A stretch of 11,392 bases of DNA. Origin: an uncultured Rhodoplanes sp. (GTDB lineage Bacteria > Pseudomonadota > Alphaproteobacteria > Rhizobiales > Xanthobacteraceae). The stretch lies in assembly GCA_936924235.1 (NCBI GenBank), contig CAKZHN010000116.1:1-11392 (forward strand), in the 5' to 3' direction. Both the position numbers and the translations under genes were made by a program. The notes under the pieces were generated by a model. That model searched no databases, was not told where the DNA came from, and saw nothing but the letters and a program-made list of their open reading frames with translations. Shown here piece after piece: positions 1 through 5,770 of the stretch (positions are counted from its first letter, which is position 1; each line of letters starts with the position of its first letter).

Positions 1-1587
1 CAGGGCAATCATGGCGGCGGCGGCGGTCTCGGCGCGGGCGGCGACATCTTCGTCATGCAGGGCGCGACGCTCAACATCTCCGGCGGCACGCTCGGCCAGG
101 GATCGGTGACCGCGGGCGTCAGCGCAGGCGATGGCGCGGCCGGCAAAGCCTACGGCAAGGGCGTCTTCATCCAGGGCAACCAGAGCATCACCTTCGGCTC
201 GGGCCAGACTGCCGGCCAGACGACGACCGTCAGCGGCGACATCGCCGACATGACGGGATCGAGCGATCCGTCCGGCCAGACCGGCGCGGGCCATGTGAAC
301 GTCGCCGGTGACGGCACCGTGGTGCTCAGCGGCAACAACTCCTACACCGGCGGCACGATGATCGAGAGCGGCACGTTGCTGCTTGGCAGCGCGCATGCGG
401 CCGGCACGGGCGCGATCACGTTCGATCCGGGAACGCTGGAATTCTCGGCCGCGAACGCGCCGACCAACGAGATCGACGGCTTTGGCACCGGTGACTTCCT
501 CCAGATCGACGGCTTCGTCGAGCAATCCGGCACCTACTGGAACGACACGCTGACGCTTCACGGCACGGACGGCAATGGCGGTATCGAGACCGTCGCGCTC
601 GACATGCCCGGCCTGTCGCCTTCGGACTTCTCGGTGCTTGTGTCGGGCGCCACGACGACGATCGGTTTCGGCTCGAACGAAACCGACATCGTCGCCTGCT
701 ACACGCCCGGCACCCTGATCGCGGTCGAGAACGGCGAGACCCCGGTTGAGCGTCTTGCGATCGGCGACCGCGTGCGCACGATGTCGGGCGCGCTGCGTCC
801 GATCAAATGGATCGGGCGGCGCTCCTACAACGGGCGGTTCGTGCTCGGGCGAAAGGACCTGCTGCCGATCTGCATCAAGGCCCACGCACTCGACGACAAC
901 GTGCCGCGGCGCGACCTTTGGATCTCGCCGCACCACGCCATGTACTTCGAGGGCGTGCTGATCGAGGCGCGCGACCTGGTCAACGGCGCATCGATCGTGC
1001 AGCCCGAGCGGGTCGACAAGGTCGAATATATCCACGTCGAGCTCGACACCCACGACGTGATCGTCGCCGAGGGCGCGCTGTCGGAGACCTTCCTGGACGA
1101 CAACAGCCGCGGCATGTTCCACAACGCCCACGAATTCGCCGCGCTTTACCCGGATGAGCAGCGGACGGTCGCCCGCTACTGCGCACCGCGCCGCCAGGAT
1201 GGCCAGCAGGTCGAGGCGGCGCGCCGGCATATTGCGCAGCGCGCCGGGCTCGAGGCCGAGCAGCCCGGGCTTGGCTGGCGCGGCCAGGTCGATTGCATCG
1301 ACCGGGAGCGCGTCGCCGGCTGGGCGCAGAATGTCGAGCACCCGGAGGCTCCGGTGTGCCTCGACATTTATGTGGGCGGGCAGTTGATCGGCCAGACGCT
1401 GGCCGACCGCTATCGCGACGACCTGGAACAGGCTGGTCTCGGCAGCGGTCGCCACAGCTTTGATTTCCGGATGCCCCGCGGATTGATCATTGCGGAAGGC
1501 AACGTCGTGGTTCGCCGTTCGCTCGACGGCACGCCACTCGAGGTCGCGCCGTGGGCCACGAGCTGGACGAAGGCGATCGCATCGTAA
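1..1587 (+). CDS. Hint-domain secreted protein with passenger-type repeats (5' partial)
   Basis: The frame is open from base 1, so the N-terminus lies outside the window; the first ATG (55) is internal and not a credible start. The visible N-terminal part is Gly/Ala/Ser/Thr-rich beta-helix sequence. It includes a typical autotransporter passenger repeat (PATR type) around 298-420, with the pattern GDGTVVLSGNNSYTGGT then SGTLLLG. From about 690 to 1110 comes a Hint_2-type domain: CYTPGTLI with the candidate nucleophile Cys at codon 697-699, then ETPVERLAIGDRV, then SPHHAMYF with His-His at 931-936. Members of this family are thought to self-process as hedgehog/intein Hint domains do. The C-terminal 100 residues contain a GWAQN...PVCLDIYVGG...ADRYRDDL...GRHSFDF segment, a beta-sandwich-like module I have seen in other rhizobial proteins. 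No C-terminal outer-membrane barrel is visible, so the export route is unclear. Role probably cell surface or secreted; substrate unknown. Domain calls are firm, function is not. Confidence 0.8.
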   Translation, partial: QGNHGGGGGLGAGGDIFVMQGATLNISGGTLGQGSVTAGVSAGDGAAGKAYGKGVFIQGNQSITFGSGQTAGQTTTVSGDIADMTGSSDPSGQTGAGHVNVAGDGTVVLSGNNSYTGGTMIESGTLLLGSAHAAGTGAITFDPGTLEFSAANAPTNEIDGFGTGDFLQIDGFVEQSGTYWNDTLTLHGTDGNGGIETVALDMPGLSPSDFSVLVSGATTTIGFGSNETDIVACYTPGTLIAVENGETPVERLAIGDRVRTMSGALRPIKWIGRRSYNGRFVLGRKDLLPICIKAHALDDNVPRRDLWISPHHAMYFEGVLIEARDLVNGASIVQPERVDKVEYIHVELDTHDVIVAEGALSETFLDDNSRGMFHNAHEFAALYPDEQRTVARYCAPRRQDGQQVEAARRHIAQRAGLEAEQPGLGWRGQVDCIDRERVAGWAQNVEHPEAPVCLDIYVGGQLIGQTLADRYRDDLEQAGLGSGRHSFDFRMPRGLIIAEGNVVVRRSLDGTPLEVAPWATSWTKAIAS

Positions 1588-1603
1588 GCGTTGATGTGCG
1601 CTA

Positions 1604-1634
1604 CCGGCTCTCTCCCCCGACGGGAGAGAGCCGG
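1604..1634. terminator. Bidirectional hairpin between convergent genes
   Basis: Perfect 13-bp inverted repeat (CCGGCTCTCTCCC and its complement) around a 5-base loop CCGAC. It lies 16 bases after the stop of the Hint-domain gene and 11 bases beyond the stop of the convergent CMD-family gene. No T-run follows on either strand, so it is not a textbook intrinsic terminator. Position and strength suggest it ends or shields transcription from both sides, or stabilises the 3' ends. Confidence 0.6.
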
Positions 1635-1645
1635 GATCTATCCGC

Positions 1646-2104
1646 TCAGTTCCACTTCGCGCCGGCCACCTGCCGGACCGCCGCATTGAGCCGGTTCCAG
1701 ACATTGATCTGAGCAATCGAGACCAGCAGCGCGGCGAGCGCCTTCTCGTCGAAGTGCTTCGCTGCCTCGTTCCAGATGTCGTCCGGCACCGGATCGGCCT
1801 TGTCGCTGAGCCGCGTCATCGCCTCGGCCAGCGCGAGCGCGGCGCGCTCGGCATCGGTGAAGTACGGCGTGTCGCGCCAGGCCGCGACCGAGAAGATGCG
1901 GTCGTCGGACTCTCCGGCCTTCTTCAGCGCGCTGGAGTGCATGCCGACGCAGACGCTGCAGCCGTTGATCTGACTGGCGCGCAGATAGACGATCTCGCGC
2001 ATGACCTTGGACACGCCGGCGTCCTCGCTGGACTTGTCCAGCGCATACATGGCCTTCAAGGCATCCGGCAGAACGAACATCAGGTGCTTCATACAGGCAT
2101 GCAT
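1646..2104 (-). CDS. Carboxymuconolactone decarboxylase family / AhpD-like protein
   Basis: 152 aa, the usual size for the CMD/AhpD fold. It carries the AhpD-type core: Glu37 (REIVYLRAS), then CSVC at residues 49-52 and His56 (ExnCxxCxxxH). In AhpD this redox pair and proton relay reduce peroxiredoxin AhpC or hydroperoxides, so a thiol peroxidase or alkylhydroperoxide-detoxification role is likelier than true decarboxylation of carboxymuconolactone. It is probably cytoplasmic, as no signal peptide is visible. The start at 2104 is preferred because AAGGAA (complement of 2113-2118) lies 8 bases upstream; a second ATG four codons later would also work. It is divergent from an ECF41 sigma gene. 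CMD-family, oxidoreductase and epimerase (COE) genes are the known companions and targets of ECF41 sigma factors, which supports a regulatory link. The real substrate is unknown. Confidence 0.88.
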   Translation of the reverse strand: MHACMKHLMFVLPDALKAMYALDKSSEDAGVSKVMREIVYLRASQINGCSVCVGMHSSALKKAGESDDRIFSVAAWRDTPYFTDAERAALALAEAMTRLSDKADPVPDDIWNEAAKHFDEKALAALLVSIAQINVWNRLNAAVRQVAGAKWN

Positions 2105-2166
2105 GACTGAATTTCCTTCATTGGTTTCAATGGGTTCAACGTTCGGCCGAGGCGCCCGCCGCGGTT

Positions 2167-2193
2167 TGTCACACCGGCGGGTTCCCGTTCGTC
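2167..2193 (+). promoter_or_regulatory. ECF41-type promoter for the sigma gene
   Basis: TGTCACA at 2167-2173 and CGTC at 2190-2193, spaced by 16 bases. As I recall it, this is the published ECF41 consensus (-35 TGTCACA, -10 CGTC). Transcription would start near 2200, giving a leader of about 30 bases to the sigma ATG at 2230, so the gene is probably autoregulated. The match is exact, but promoter activity is inferred. Confidence 0.7.
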
Positions 2194-2205
2194 ATGGTGA
2201 TGACG
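2190..2205. repeat. Palindrome joining the two facing ECF41 -10 elements
   Basis: CGTCAT (2190-2195) and ATGACG (2200-2205) are perfect inverted arms around GGTG. The outer CGTC of each arm is the predicted -10 element of the rightward and the leftward ECF41 promoter, so the two core promoters meet head to head with about 8 bases between their -10 elements. Confidence 0.65.
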
Positions 2206-2228
2206 GAGCCGGATGAGGGAATGTGACC
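2202..2228 (-). promoter_or_regulatory. Facing ECF41-type promoter for the CMD-family gene
   Basis: Read on the minus strand: GGTCACA (complement of 2222-2228), 16 bases, then CGTC (complement of 2202-2205). This is 6 of 7 in the -35, an exact -10, and the same 16-base spacing as the opposite promoter. Transcription would start near 2195 and run through the rightward promoter into the CMD-family gene, with a leader of about 90 bases. The -35 lies between the ribosome binding site (GAGGGA, 2215-2220) and the ATG of the sigma gene. Confidence 0.6.
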
Positions 2229-2229
2229 G

Positions 2230-3096
2230 ATGACCGAAGAAAAAATCCTGGCGGAGCGTTTCGAGGCCAACCGCGCGCGTCTGCGCGGCGTCGCCTACCG
2301 GATGCTGGGCTCGCTCGGCGAGGCCGATGACGCGATCCAGGAAGCCTGGCTCAGGTTGAGCCGGTCCGACAGCGAAGAGATCGACAACCTCGGTGGCTGG
2401 CTGACCACTGTCGTGGCGCGGATCTGCCTCGACATGCTGCGTTCGCGGAAGTCGCGTCGCGAGGAGCCGATGGGACCGCATGTGCCCGAGCCCGTCGCGA
2501 GCCCCGACGCCACCGAGCAGGAGGCACTGCTGGCCGACTCGGTCGGGCTCGCGCTGCTCGTGGTGCTGCAGACGCTGACGCCCGCCGAGCGGATCGCCTT
2601 CGTGCTGCATGACATGTTCGACGTACCGTTCGACGATGTCGCGCCGATCGTCGGACGAACGCCGGCCGCGGCGCGGCAGCTTGCGAGCCGCGCGCGCCGC
2701 CGCGTGCAGGGTGCCGACAAGACGCCGGACACCGACATCGCCGGACAGAAGCAGGTGGTCGACGCATTTCTCGCCGCGTCACGCAGCGGCGACTTCGAAG
2801 GGCTGCTGAAGGTGCTCGATCCGGACGTCGTGCACCGCGCCGATCTCACCGCGGCGCGGATGGGCGGAACGGCCGAAATCCGCGGCGCGGCCGCGGTCGC
2901 GAAATACTATCAGGGACGCGCTCAGACAGCCCGGACGGCACTGATCGACAGCGCGGTCGGCGCAGTGGTCGCGCCCAACGGGCGGCTCCTGCTGGTGCTG
3001 CGCGTCGCGATCGCGAATGGAAGAATCGCGGACATCGAAGCGGTAGCCGATCCGGACCGGCTCGGCGCGCTCACGCTCGGCGTTCTCGAAGGCTGA
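2230..3096 (+). CDS. ECF41-family RNA polymerase sigma factor with SnoaL-like C-terminal domain (SigJ-like)
   Basis: 288 aa, longer than a minimal ECF sigma factor. Region 2 spans about residues 12-76 (RMLGSLGEADDAIQEAWLRL) and region 4 about 108-160 (TPAERIAFVLHDMFDVPFDDVA then TPAAARQLASRARRRV, the DNA-binding helices). From about 172 to 285 there is a SnoaL/NTF2-like extension typical of ECF41, which replaces a separate anti-sigma factor and controls activity in cis. Signature motifs are recognisable but diverged: HVPEP (84-88) for the linker WLPEP, and DPDRL (274-278) for NPDKL. The DGGGK loop seems replaced by the DLTAAR region (205-210). Start chosen at 2230 with GAGGGA at 2215-2220. 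It directs polymerase to TGTCACA/CGTC promoters, probably its own and that of the divergent CMD-family gene. The inducing signal of the family is not known to me. Confidence 0.92.
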   Translation: MTEEKILAERFEANRARLRGVAYRMLGSLGEADDAIQEAWLRLSRSDSEEIDNLGGWLTTVVARICLDMLRSRKSRREEPMGPHVPEPVASPDATEQEALLADSVGLALLVVLQTLTPAERIAFVLHDMFDVPFDDVAPIVGRTPAAARQLASRARRRVQGADKTPDTDIAGQKQVVDAFLAASRSGDFEGLLKVLDPDVVHRADLTAARMGGTAEIRGAAAVAKYYQGRAQTARTALIDSAVGAVVAPNGRLLLVLRVAIANGRIADIEAVADPDRLGALTLGVLEG

Positions 3097-3153
3097 TCAA
3101 TACAAGGATACCAGCGCACGGCTGTTGAAGTGAGCGTCGCGGCTTGAACCGAT

Positions 3154-3175
3154 GCGATTGCTCTTGGACAATCGC
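3154..3175. repeat. Short inverted repeat upstream of the DUF3617 gene
   Basis: GCGATTG (3154-3160) and CAATCGC (3169-3175) with an 8-base loop. It lies 57 bases past the sigma stop and 33 bases before the next ATG. No T-run follows, so it may be a weak transcription end, an operator or a leader hairpin. A GGGGAGGA stretch (3181-3188) follows but is too far from the ATG to be its ribosome site. Confidence 0.35.
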
Positions 3176-3207
3176 CACTTGGGGAGGACCGACCGAACAG
3201 GACCGAT

Positions 3208-3756
3208 ATGAACCGTCAATCGATTGCGATCACACTTGTTTTCACCACCGCTGTTTTGACCGCGACCACGCTCTCCGCCGCGGAGCTTCCCACCCGCAAG
3301 GCCGGACTGTGGGACATGAAGATGACCTTCGAGGGTCACAGCCTGCCGCCGCAGGCCATGCAGCACTGCGTCGATGCAAAAACCGACAAGCTGATGAACA
3401 GCCAGTTCGGCGGCATGTCGAAGGAGGCCTGCTCGAAACAGGACGTGCAGGTGTCGGGCAGCACCATCACGATGGATTCGGTGTGCAAGTTCGGCCCGGC
3501 GACGTCGACATCGCACGCCGTGATCACCGGCAGCTTCGATCAGGCCTACACCATCAAGATGACCTCGACCCGAGAAGGCGGACCGCAAATTCCGGGCAGA
3601 GAGCCCGGCCAGCCGACCAACATGACGATCGAGGCGAAGTGGATCGGCCCGTGCAAGCCGGATCAGAAGCCCGGCGACATCGTGATGGCGAACGGCGTGA
3701 AGATGAACGTGCTGGAGATGCCGACAATTCCAGGCATGCGGCCGCCGCAGCGATAG
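3208..3756 (+). CDS. DUF3617 domain-containing periplasmic protein
   Basis: 182 aa. An N-terminal signal peptide is evident (MNRQ, hydrophobic 7-22), with a likely signal peptidase I cleavage after SAA at residue 25. The mature part begins with the family signature RKAGLWDMKMTFEG and continues with MQHCVD, ACSKQDV, SVCKF and IGPC. The four cysteines (54, 75, 93, 149) match a secreted protein with two disulfides. DUF3617 proteins are small periplasmic or exported proteins found in many Proteobacteria; their biochemical role is unknown to me. ATG at 3208 with AGGA at 3199-3202. The gene is 111 bases after the ECF41 sigma gene on the same strand, so co-transcription is possible, though an inverted repeat lies between. 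A longer frame starting at 3144 is a shadow without family features. Confidence 0.85.
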   Translation: MNRQSIAITLVFTTAVLTATTLSAAELPTRKAGLWDMKMTFEGHSLPPQAMQHCVDAKTDKLMNSQFGGMSKEACSKQDVQVSGSTITMDSVCKFGPATSTSHAVITGSFDQAYTIKMTSTREGGPQIPGREPGQPTNMTIEAKWIGPCKPDQKPGDIVMANGVKMNVLEMPTIPGMRPPQR

Positions 3757-3783
3757 CGGCGCCGGTTTCGTGACGCACAGTTA

Positions 3784-3808
3784 GCGGCGCGTGACATACG
3801 CGCGCCGC
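3784..3808. terminator. GC-rich hairpin between convergent genes
   Basis: GCGGCGCG (3784-3791) pairs perfectly with CGCGCCGC (3801-3808); a U-G and a G-C pair extend the RNA stem to 10 pairs around ACATA. It lies 27 bases after the DUF3617 stop and 23 bases past the stop of the minus-strand small gene. There is no T-run, so it is a probable shared end of transcription rather than a classic intrinsic terminator. Confidence 0.5.
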
Positions 3809-3831
3809 AGGCTGTCATCCGTCATGCTGCG

Positions 3832-4017
3832 TTAGATGTCGTCGTTGTCGACCACAGGAATTGCCGGCGCGAGCGGCGCGGCTTGCACCGCCATCGGCTG
3901 CTCCTTCGGCAGCGCTTCGGGCTGGATCTTGGGAGCGCTGACCTTGGGGACGGAATGATTGCTGCCGCCATGACGCTGCATGGCCTGGGCAATTCCGGGT
4001 TCCCACGGACGATTCAT
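3832..4017 (-). CDS. Small proline-rich protein (61 aa), predicted general-stress regulon member
   Basis: A 61-residue frame, MNRPWEPGIAQAMQRHGGSN... ending VVDNDDI. It is hydrophilic, rich in Pro, Ala and Gln, and has no cysteine, signal peptide or membrane segment; it looks largely disordered. I recognise no domain. It is supported as a gene by a strong ribosome site (GGGAGG, complement of 4024-4029) 6 bases before the ATG, and by an EcfG-type promoter with consensus boxes and spacing further upstream (4071-4095). It lies downstream of hisS on the same strand, 140 bases away, but has its own promoter. A 131-aa frame at 3815-4210 on the same strand lacks these signals and overlaps the hisS end. 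Likely a small stress-induced protein; mechanism unknown. Confidence 0.7.
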   Translation of the reverse strand: MNRPWEPGIAQAMQRHGGSNHSVPKVSAPKIQPEALPKEQPMAVQAAPLAPAIPVVDNDDI

Positions 4018-4070
4018 GGCAACCTCCCTGACGTTTTCTTATGCATTGTTCTTGCGCATTCACACGCCGC

Positions 4071-4095
4071 AACGGCCGGCGGAGCCAAATGTTCC
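4071..4095 (-). promoter_or_regulatory. EcfG-type general stress promoter
   Basis: On the minus strand GGAAC (complement of 4091-4095), 16 bases, then CGTT (complement of 4071-4074). This is the alphaproteobacterial sigma-EcfG consensus GGAAC-N16/17-CGTT. Transcription would begin near 4064, about 47 bases before the ATG of the small gene. An A-run (complement of 4111-4116) lies upstream of the -35 and could act as an UP-like element. Both boxes are exact. Confidence 0.7.
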
Positions 4096-4101
4096 GCCGG
4101 C
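4075..4101. repeat. 9-bp inverted repeat overlapping the stress promoter
   Basis: GCCGGCGGA (4075-4083) and TCCGCCGGC (4093-4101) are perfect arms around a 9-base loop. The repeat fills most of the promoter spacer and overlaps the -35 box. It could be an operator or a 3' hairpin for hisS, but no U-run follows it in the hisS direction. Confidence 0.45.
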
Positions 4102-4119
4102 GCAGCAATCTTTTTTGTT

Positions 4120-4137
4120 CTAACGGCGAGACGTTAG
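4120..4137. repeat. Short inverted repeat just downstream of hisS
   Basis: CTAACG (4120-4125) and CGTTAG (4132-4137) around a 6-base loop, 20 bases beyond the hisS stop. Stem is short and followed by an A-run in the hisS direction, so it is at best a weak 3'-end hairpin for hisS. Confidence 0.3.
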
Positions 4138-4157
4138 GAAAGTTCAAACCGAAAACG

Positions 4158-5657
4158 TCAATTCCATGACACGCCGTGGCGCGTGAGCACCTGACGCACG
4201 CTATCCACAAGCTTTTCCTCAGGCGTCGCGAACTGCGCCTCGGCCTGCTTCTTCAAATACTCGTCGCGATCCTTGATGGCGGTCAGCCCCGCGCCGAGGA
4301 TCAGGTCCTTGATCTGCACCTCGCCCTTGGCCTTCTCGTCGCCGCCCTGGATCACGGCGCAAGGCGAGCCGCGGCGGTCGGCGTATTTGAGTTGCTGGCC
4401 GACATTGTTCTTCGGATTGCCGAGATAAAGCTCGGCGCGGATGCCGGCGCCGCGCAGCGCCGCGACCATCTTCTGATAGTCGGCGACGCGGTCGCGGTCG
4501 AACACCGTGACCAGCACCGGACCCGGCGCGGGCTTGGATTCCAGCTTGCCGATCATGGTCAGCGCGGCCTGCAGCCGCGACACGCCGATCGAGAAGCCCG
4601 TCGCGGGCACCGGCTCGCCGCGGAAGCGCGACACGAGGCCGTCGTAGCGACCGCCGCCGCCGACCGAGCCGAAGCGCACCGGACGGCCTTTCTCGTCCTT
4701 GGTTTCGAGCAGCAGCTCTACTTCATAAACCGGACCCGTGTAGTACTCGAGGCCACGGACGACGGACGGATCGATCAGGATGCGATCGTCCGCATAGGCC
4801 GCCGACGTCGCGAGCGCGGAAATCTGCCGAAGCTCCTCGACGCCTTCCGCACCGCGATCGGACCCGGTGACGACCTTGGCGAGATTGCCGAGCGTCGCGT
4901 CGGCGTTCGCGCCCTTCGATCCGACGAAGGCGAGCACACGATCGATCGCAGCGTCGTCCAAGCCGGCGCCGGCCGTGAAGTCGCCGCTCTCGTCCTTGCG
5001 CCCCGGTCCGAGCAGGAGCTTCACGCCGTCGGCGCCGAGCCGGTCGAGCTTGTCGATCGCGCGCAGCACCGTGAGACGCTTGCCGGCGTTAGCCTCGCCT
5101 TCGAGGCCGATCGCATCGAGCACGCCGTCGAGCACCTTGCGGTTGTTCACCTTCACGACGTACTGCCCGCGCTCGATGCCGAGCGCTTCCATCGTGTCGG
5201 CCGCCATCATGCAGATCTCGGCATCGGCTGCCATCGTGGCGCCGCCGACCGTATCGGCATCGAACTGCATGAACTGCCGGAAGCGGCCCGGACCCGGCTT
5301 CTCGTTGCGAAACACCCAGCCGAAGCGATAGCTGCGATAGGGCAGCGCGACCTTCTGGAAATTCTCCGCCACATAGCGCGCCAGCGGCGCGGTGAGGTCG
5401 TAGCGCAGCGACAGCCACTGCTCGTCGTCGTCCTGGAACGAGAACACGCCTTCGTTCGGCCGGTCCTGGTCGGGCAGGAATTTGCCGAGCGCGTCGGTGT
5501 ATTCGATCGCGGGCGTCTCGACCGGCTCGAAGCCGTAGCGTTCGTAGACGGCGCGGATCGCGTCGGTCATCTGCCGGGTCGCGGCGATCTCGGCAGGCCC
5601 CCGATCAGCGAGACCGCGCGGCAGCCGCGCCTTCAACTTGTTGGATTTGTCGGCCAT
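4158..5657 (-). CDS. hisS: Histidyl-tRNA synthetase, alphaproteobacterial type
   Basis: 499 aa class II synthetase that charges tRNA-His with histidine in the cytoplasm. In order: motif 1 region GFEPVETPAIEYTD (42-55); SLRYDLTAPLARY (83-95); motif 2 with VFRNEKPGPGRFRQF (115-129); the family signature VRGLEYYTGPVYE (300-312) with catalytic Arg301; FGSVGGGGRYDGL (329-341); motif 3 TGFSIGVSRL (353-362); and the C-terminal anticodon-binding domain from about 378. It is longer than the roughly 420-aa E. coli enzyme because of a larger insertion domain (about 185-290) and an N-terminal extension. The motif 2 loop lacks the R-P-Q of the E. coli enzyme, which contacts G-1 of tRNA-His, as expected for the alphaproteobacterial lineage with unusual tRNA-His identity. 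Start at 5657 has no strong ribosome site, but the MADK...LKARLPRGL start fits the family. Divergent from the aminotransferase gene. Confidence 0.96.
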   Translation of the reverse strand: MADKSNKLKARLPRGLADRGPAEIAATRQMTDAIRAVYERYGFEPVETPAIEYTDALGKFLPDQDRPNEGVFSFQDDDEQWLSLRYDLTAPLARYVAENFQKVALPYRSYRFGWVFRNEKPGPGRFRQFMQFDADTVGGATMAADAEICMMAADTMEALGIERGQYVVKVNNRKVLDGVLDAIGLEGEANAGKRLTVLRAIDKLDRLGADGVKLLLGPGRKDESGDFTAGAGLDDAAIDRVLAFVGSKGANADATLGNLAKVVTGSDRGAEGVEELRQISALATSAAYADDRILIDPSVVRGLEYYTGPVYEVELLLETKDEKGRPVRFGSVGGGGRYDGLVSRFRGEPVPATGFSIGVSRLQAALTMIGKLESKPAPGPVLVTVFDRDRVADYQKMVAALRGAGIRAELYLGNPKNNVGQQLKYADRRGSPCAVIQGGDEKAKGEVQIKDLILGAGLTAIKDRDEYLKKQAEAQFATPEEKLVDSVRQVLTRHGVSWN

Positions 5658-5712
5658 TCGAATGTTCGTTGTGCTCGAAAATTTGACGTGGTGGTATCAG
5701 CCACCCCCTCTT

Positions 5713-5739
5713 TTGTCATTACCGCCGAAAGCGGATAAT
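5713..5739 (+). promoter_or_regulatory. Possible housekeeping promoter for the aminotransferase gene
   Basis: TTGTCA (5713-5718) and GATAAT (5734-5739) each match the sigma-70 hexamers at 5 of 6, but the spacer is only 15 bases. It would give a leader of about 25 bases before the ATG at 5771. This is the best candidate in the 113-bp divergent gap; I see no clear promoter for hisS. Confidence 0.35.
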
Positions 5740-5770
5740 CCTGCCAACGATCCAGACAGCGAGGCGGCAC

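Noticed and set aside
4075..4116. Inverted repeat plus T-run as a plus-strand intrinsic terminator.
   Set aside because: The T-run begins 9 bases after the stem and no plus-strand gene needs ending there. The same bases fit an exact EcfG promoter for the minus-strand small gene better.
3815..4210. A 131-aa minus-strand frame over the small gene.
   Set aside because: It overlaps the end of hisS, lacks a ribosome site, and uses a different frame from the 61-aa gene that has a strong ribosome site and a consensus promoter.
4176..5738. A 520-aa plus-strand frame opposite hisS.
   Set aside because: hisS is unambiguous on the other strand through all class II motifs; the opposing frame shows none.
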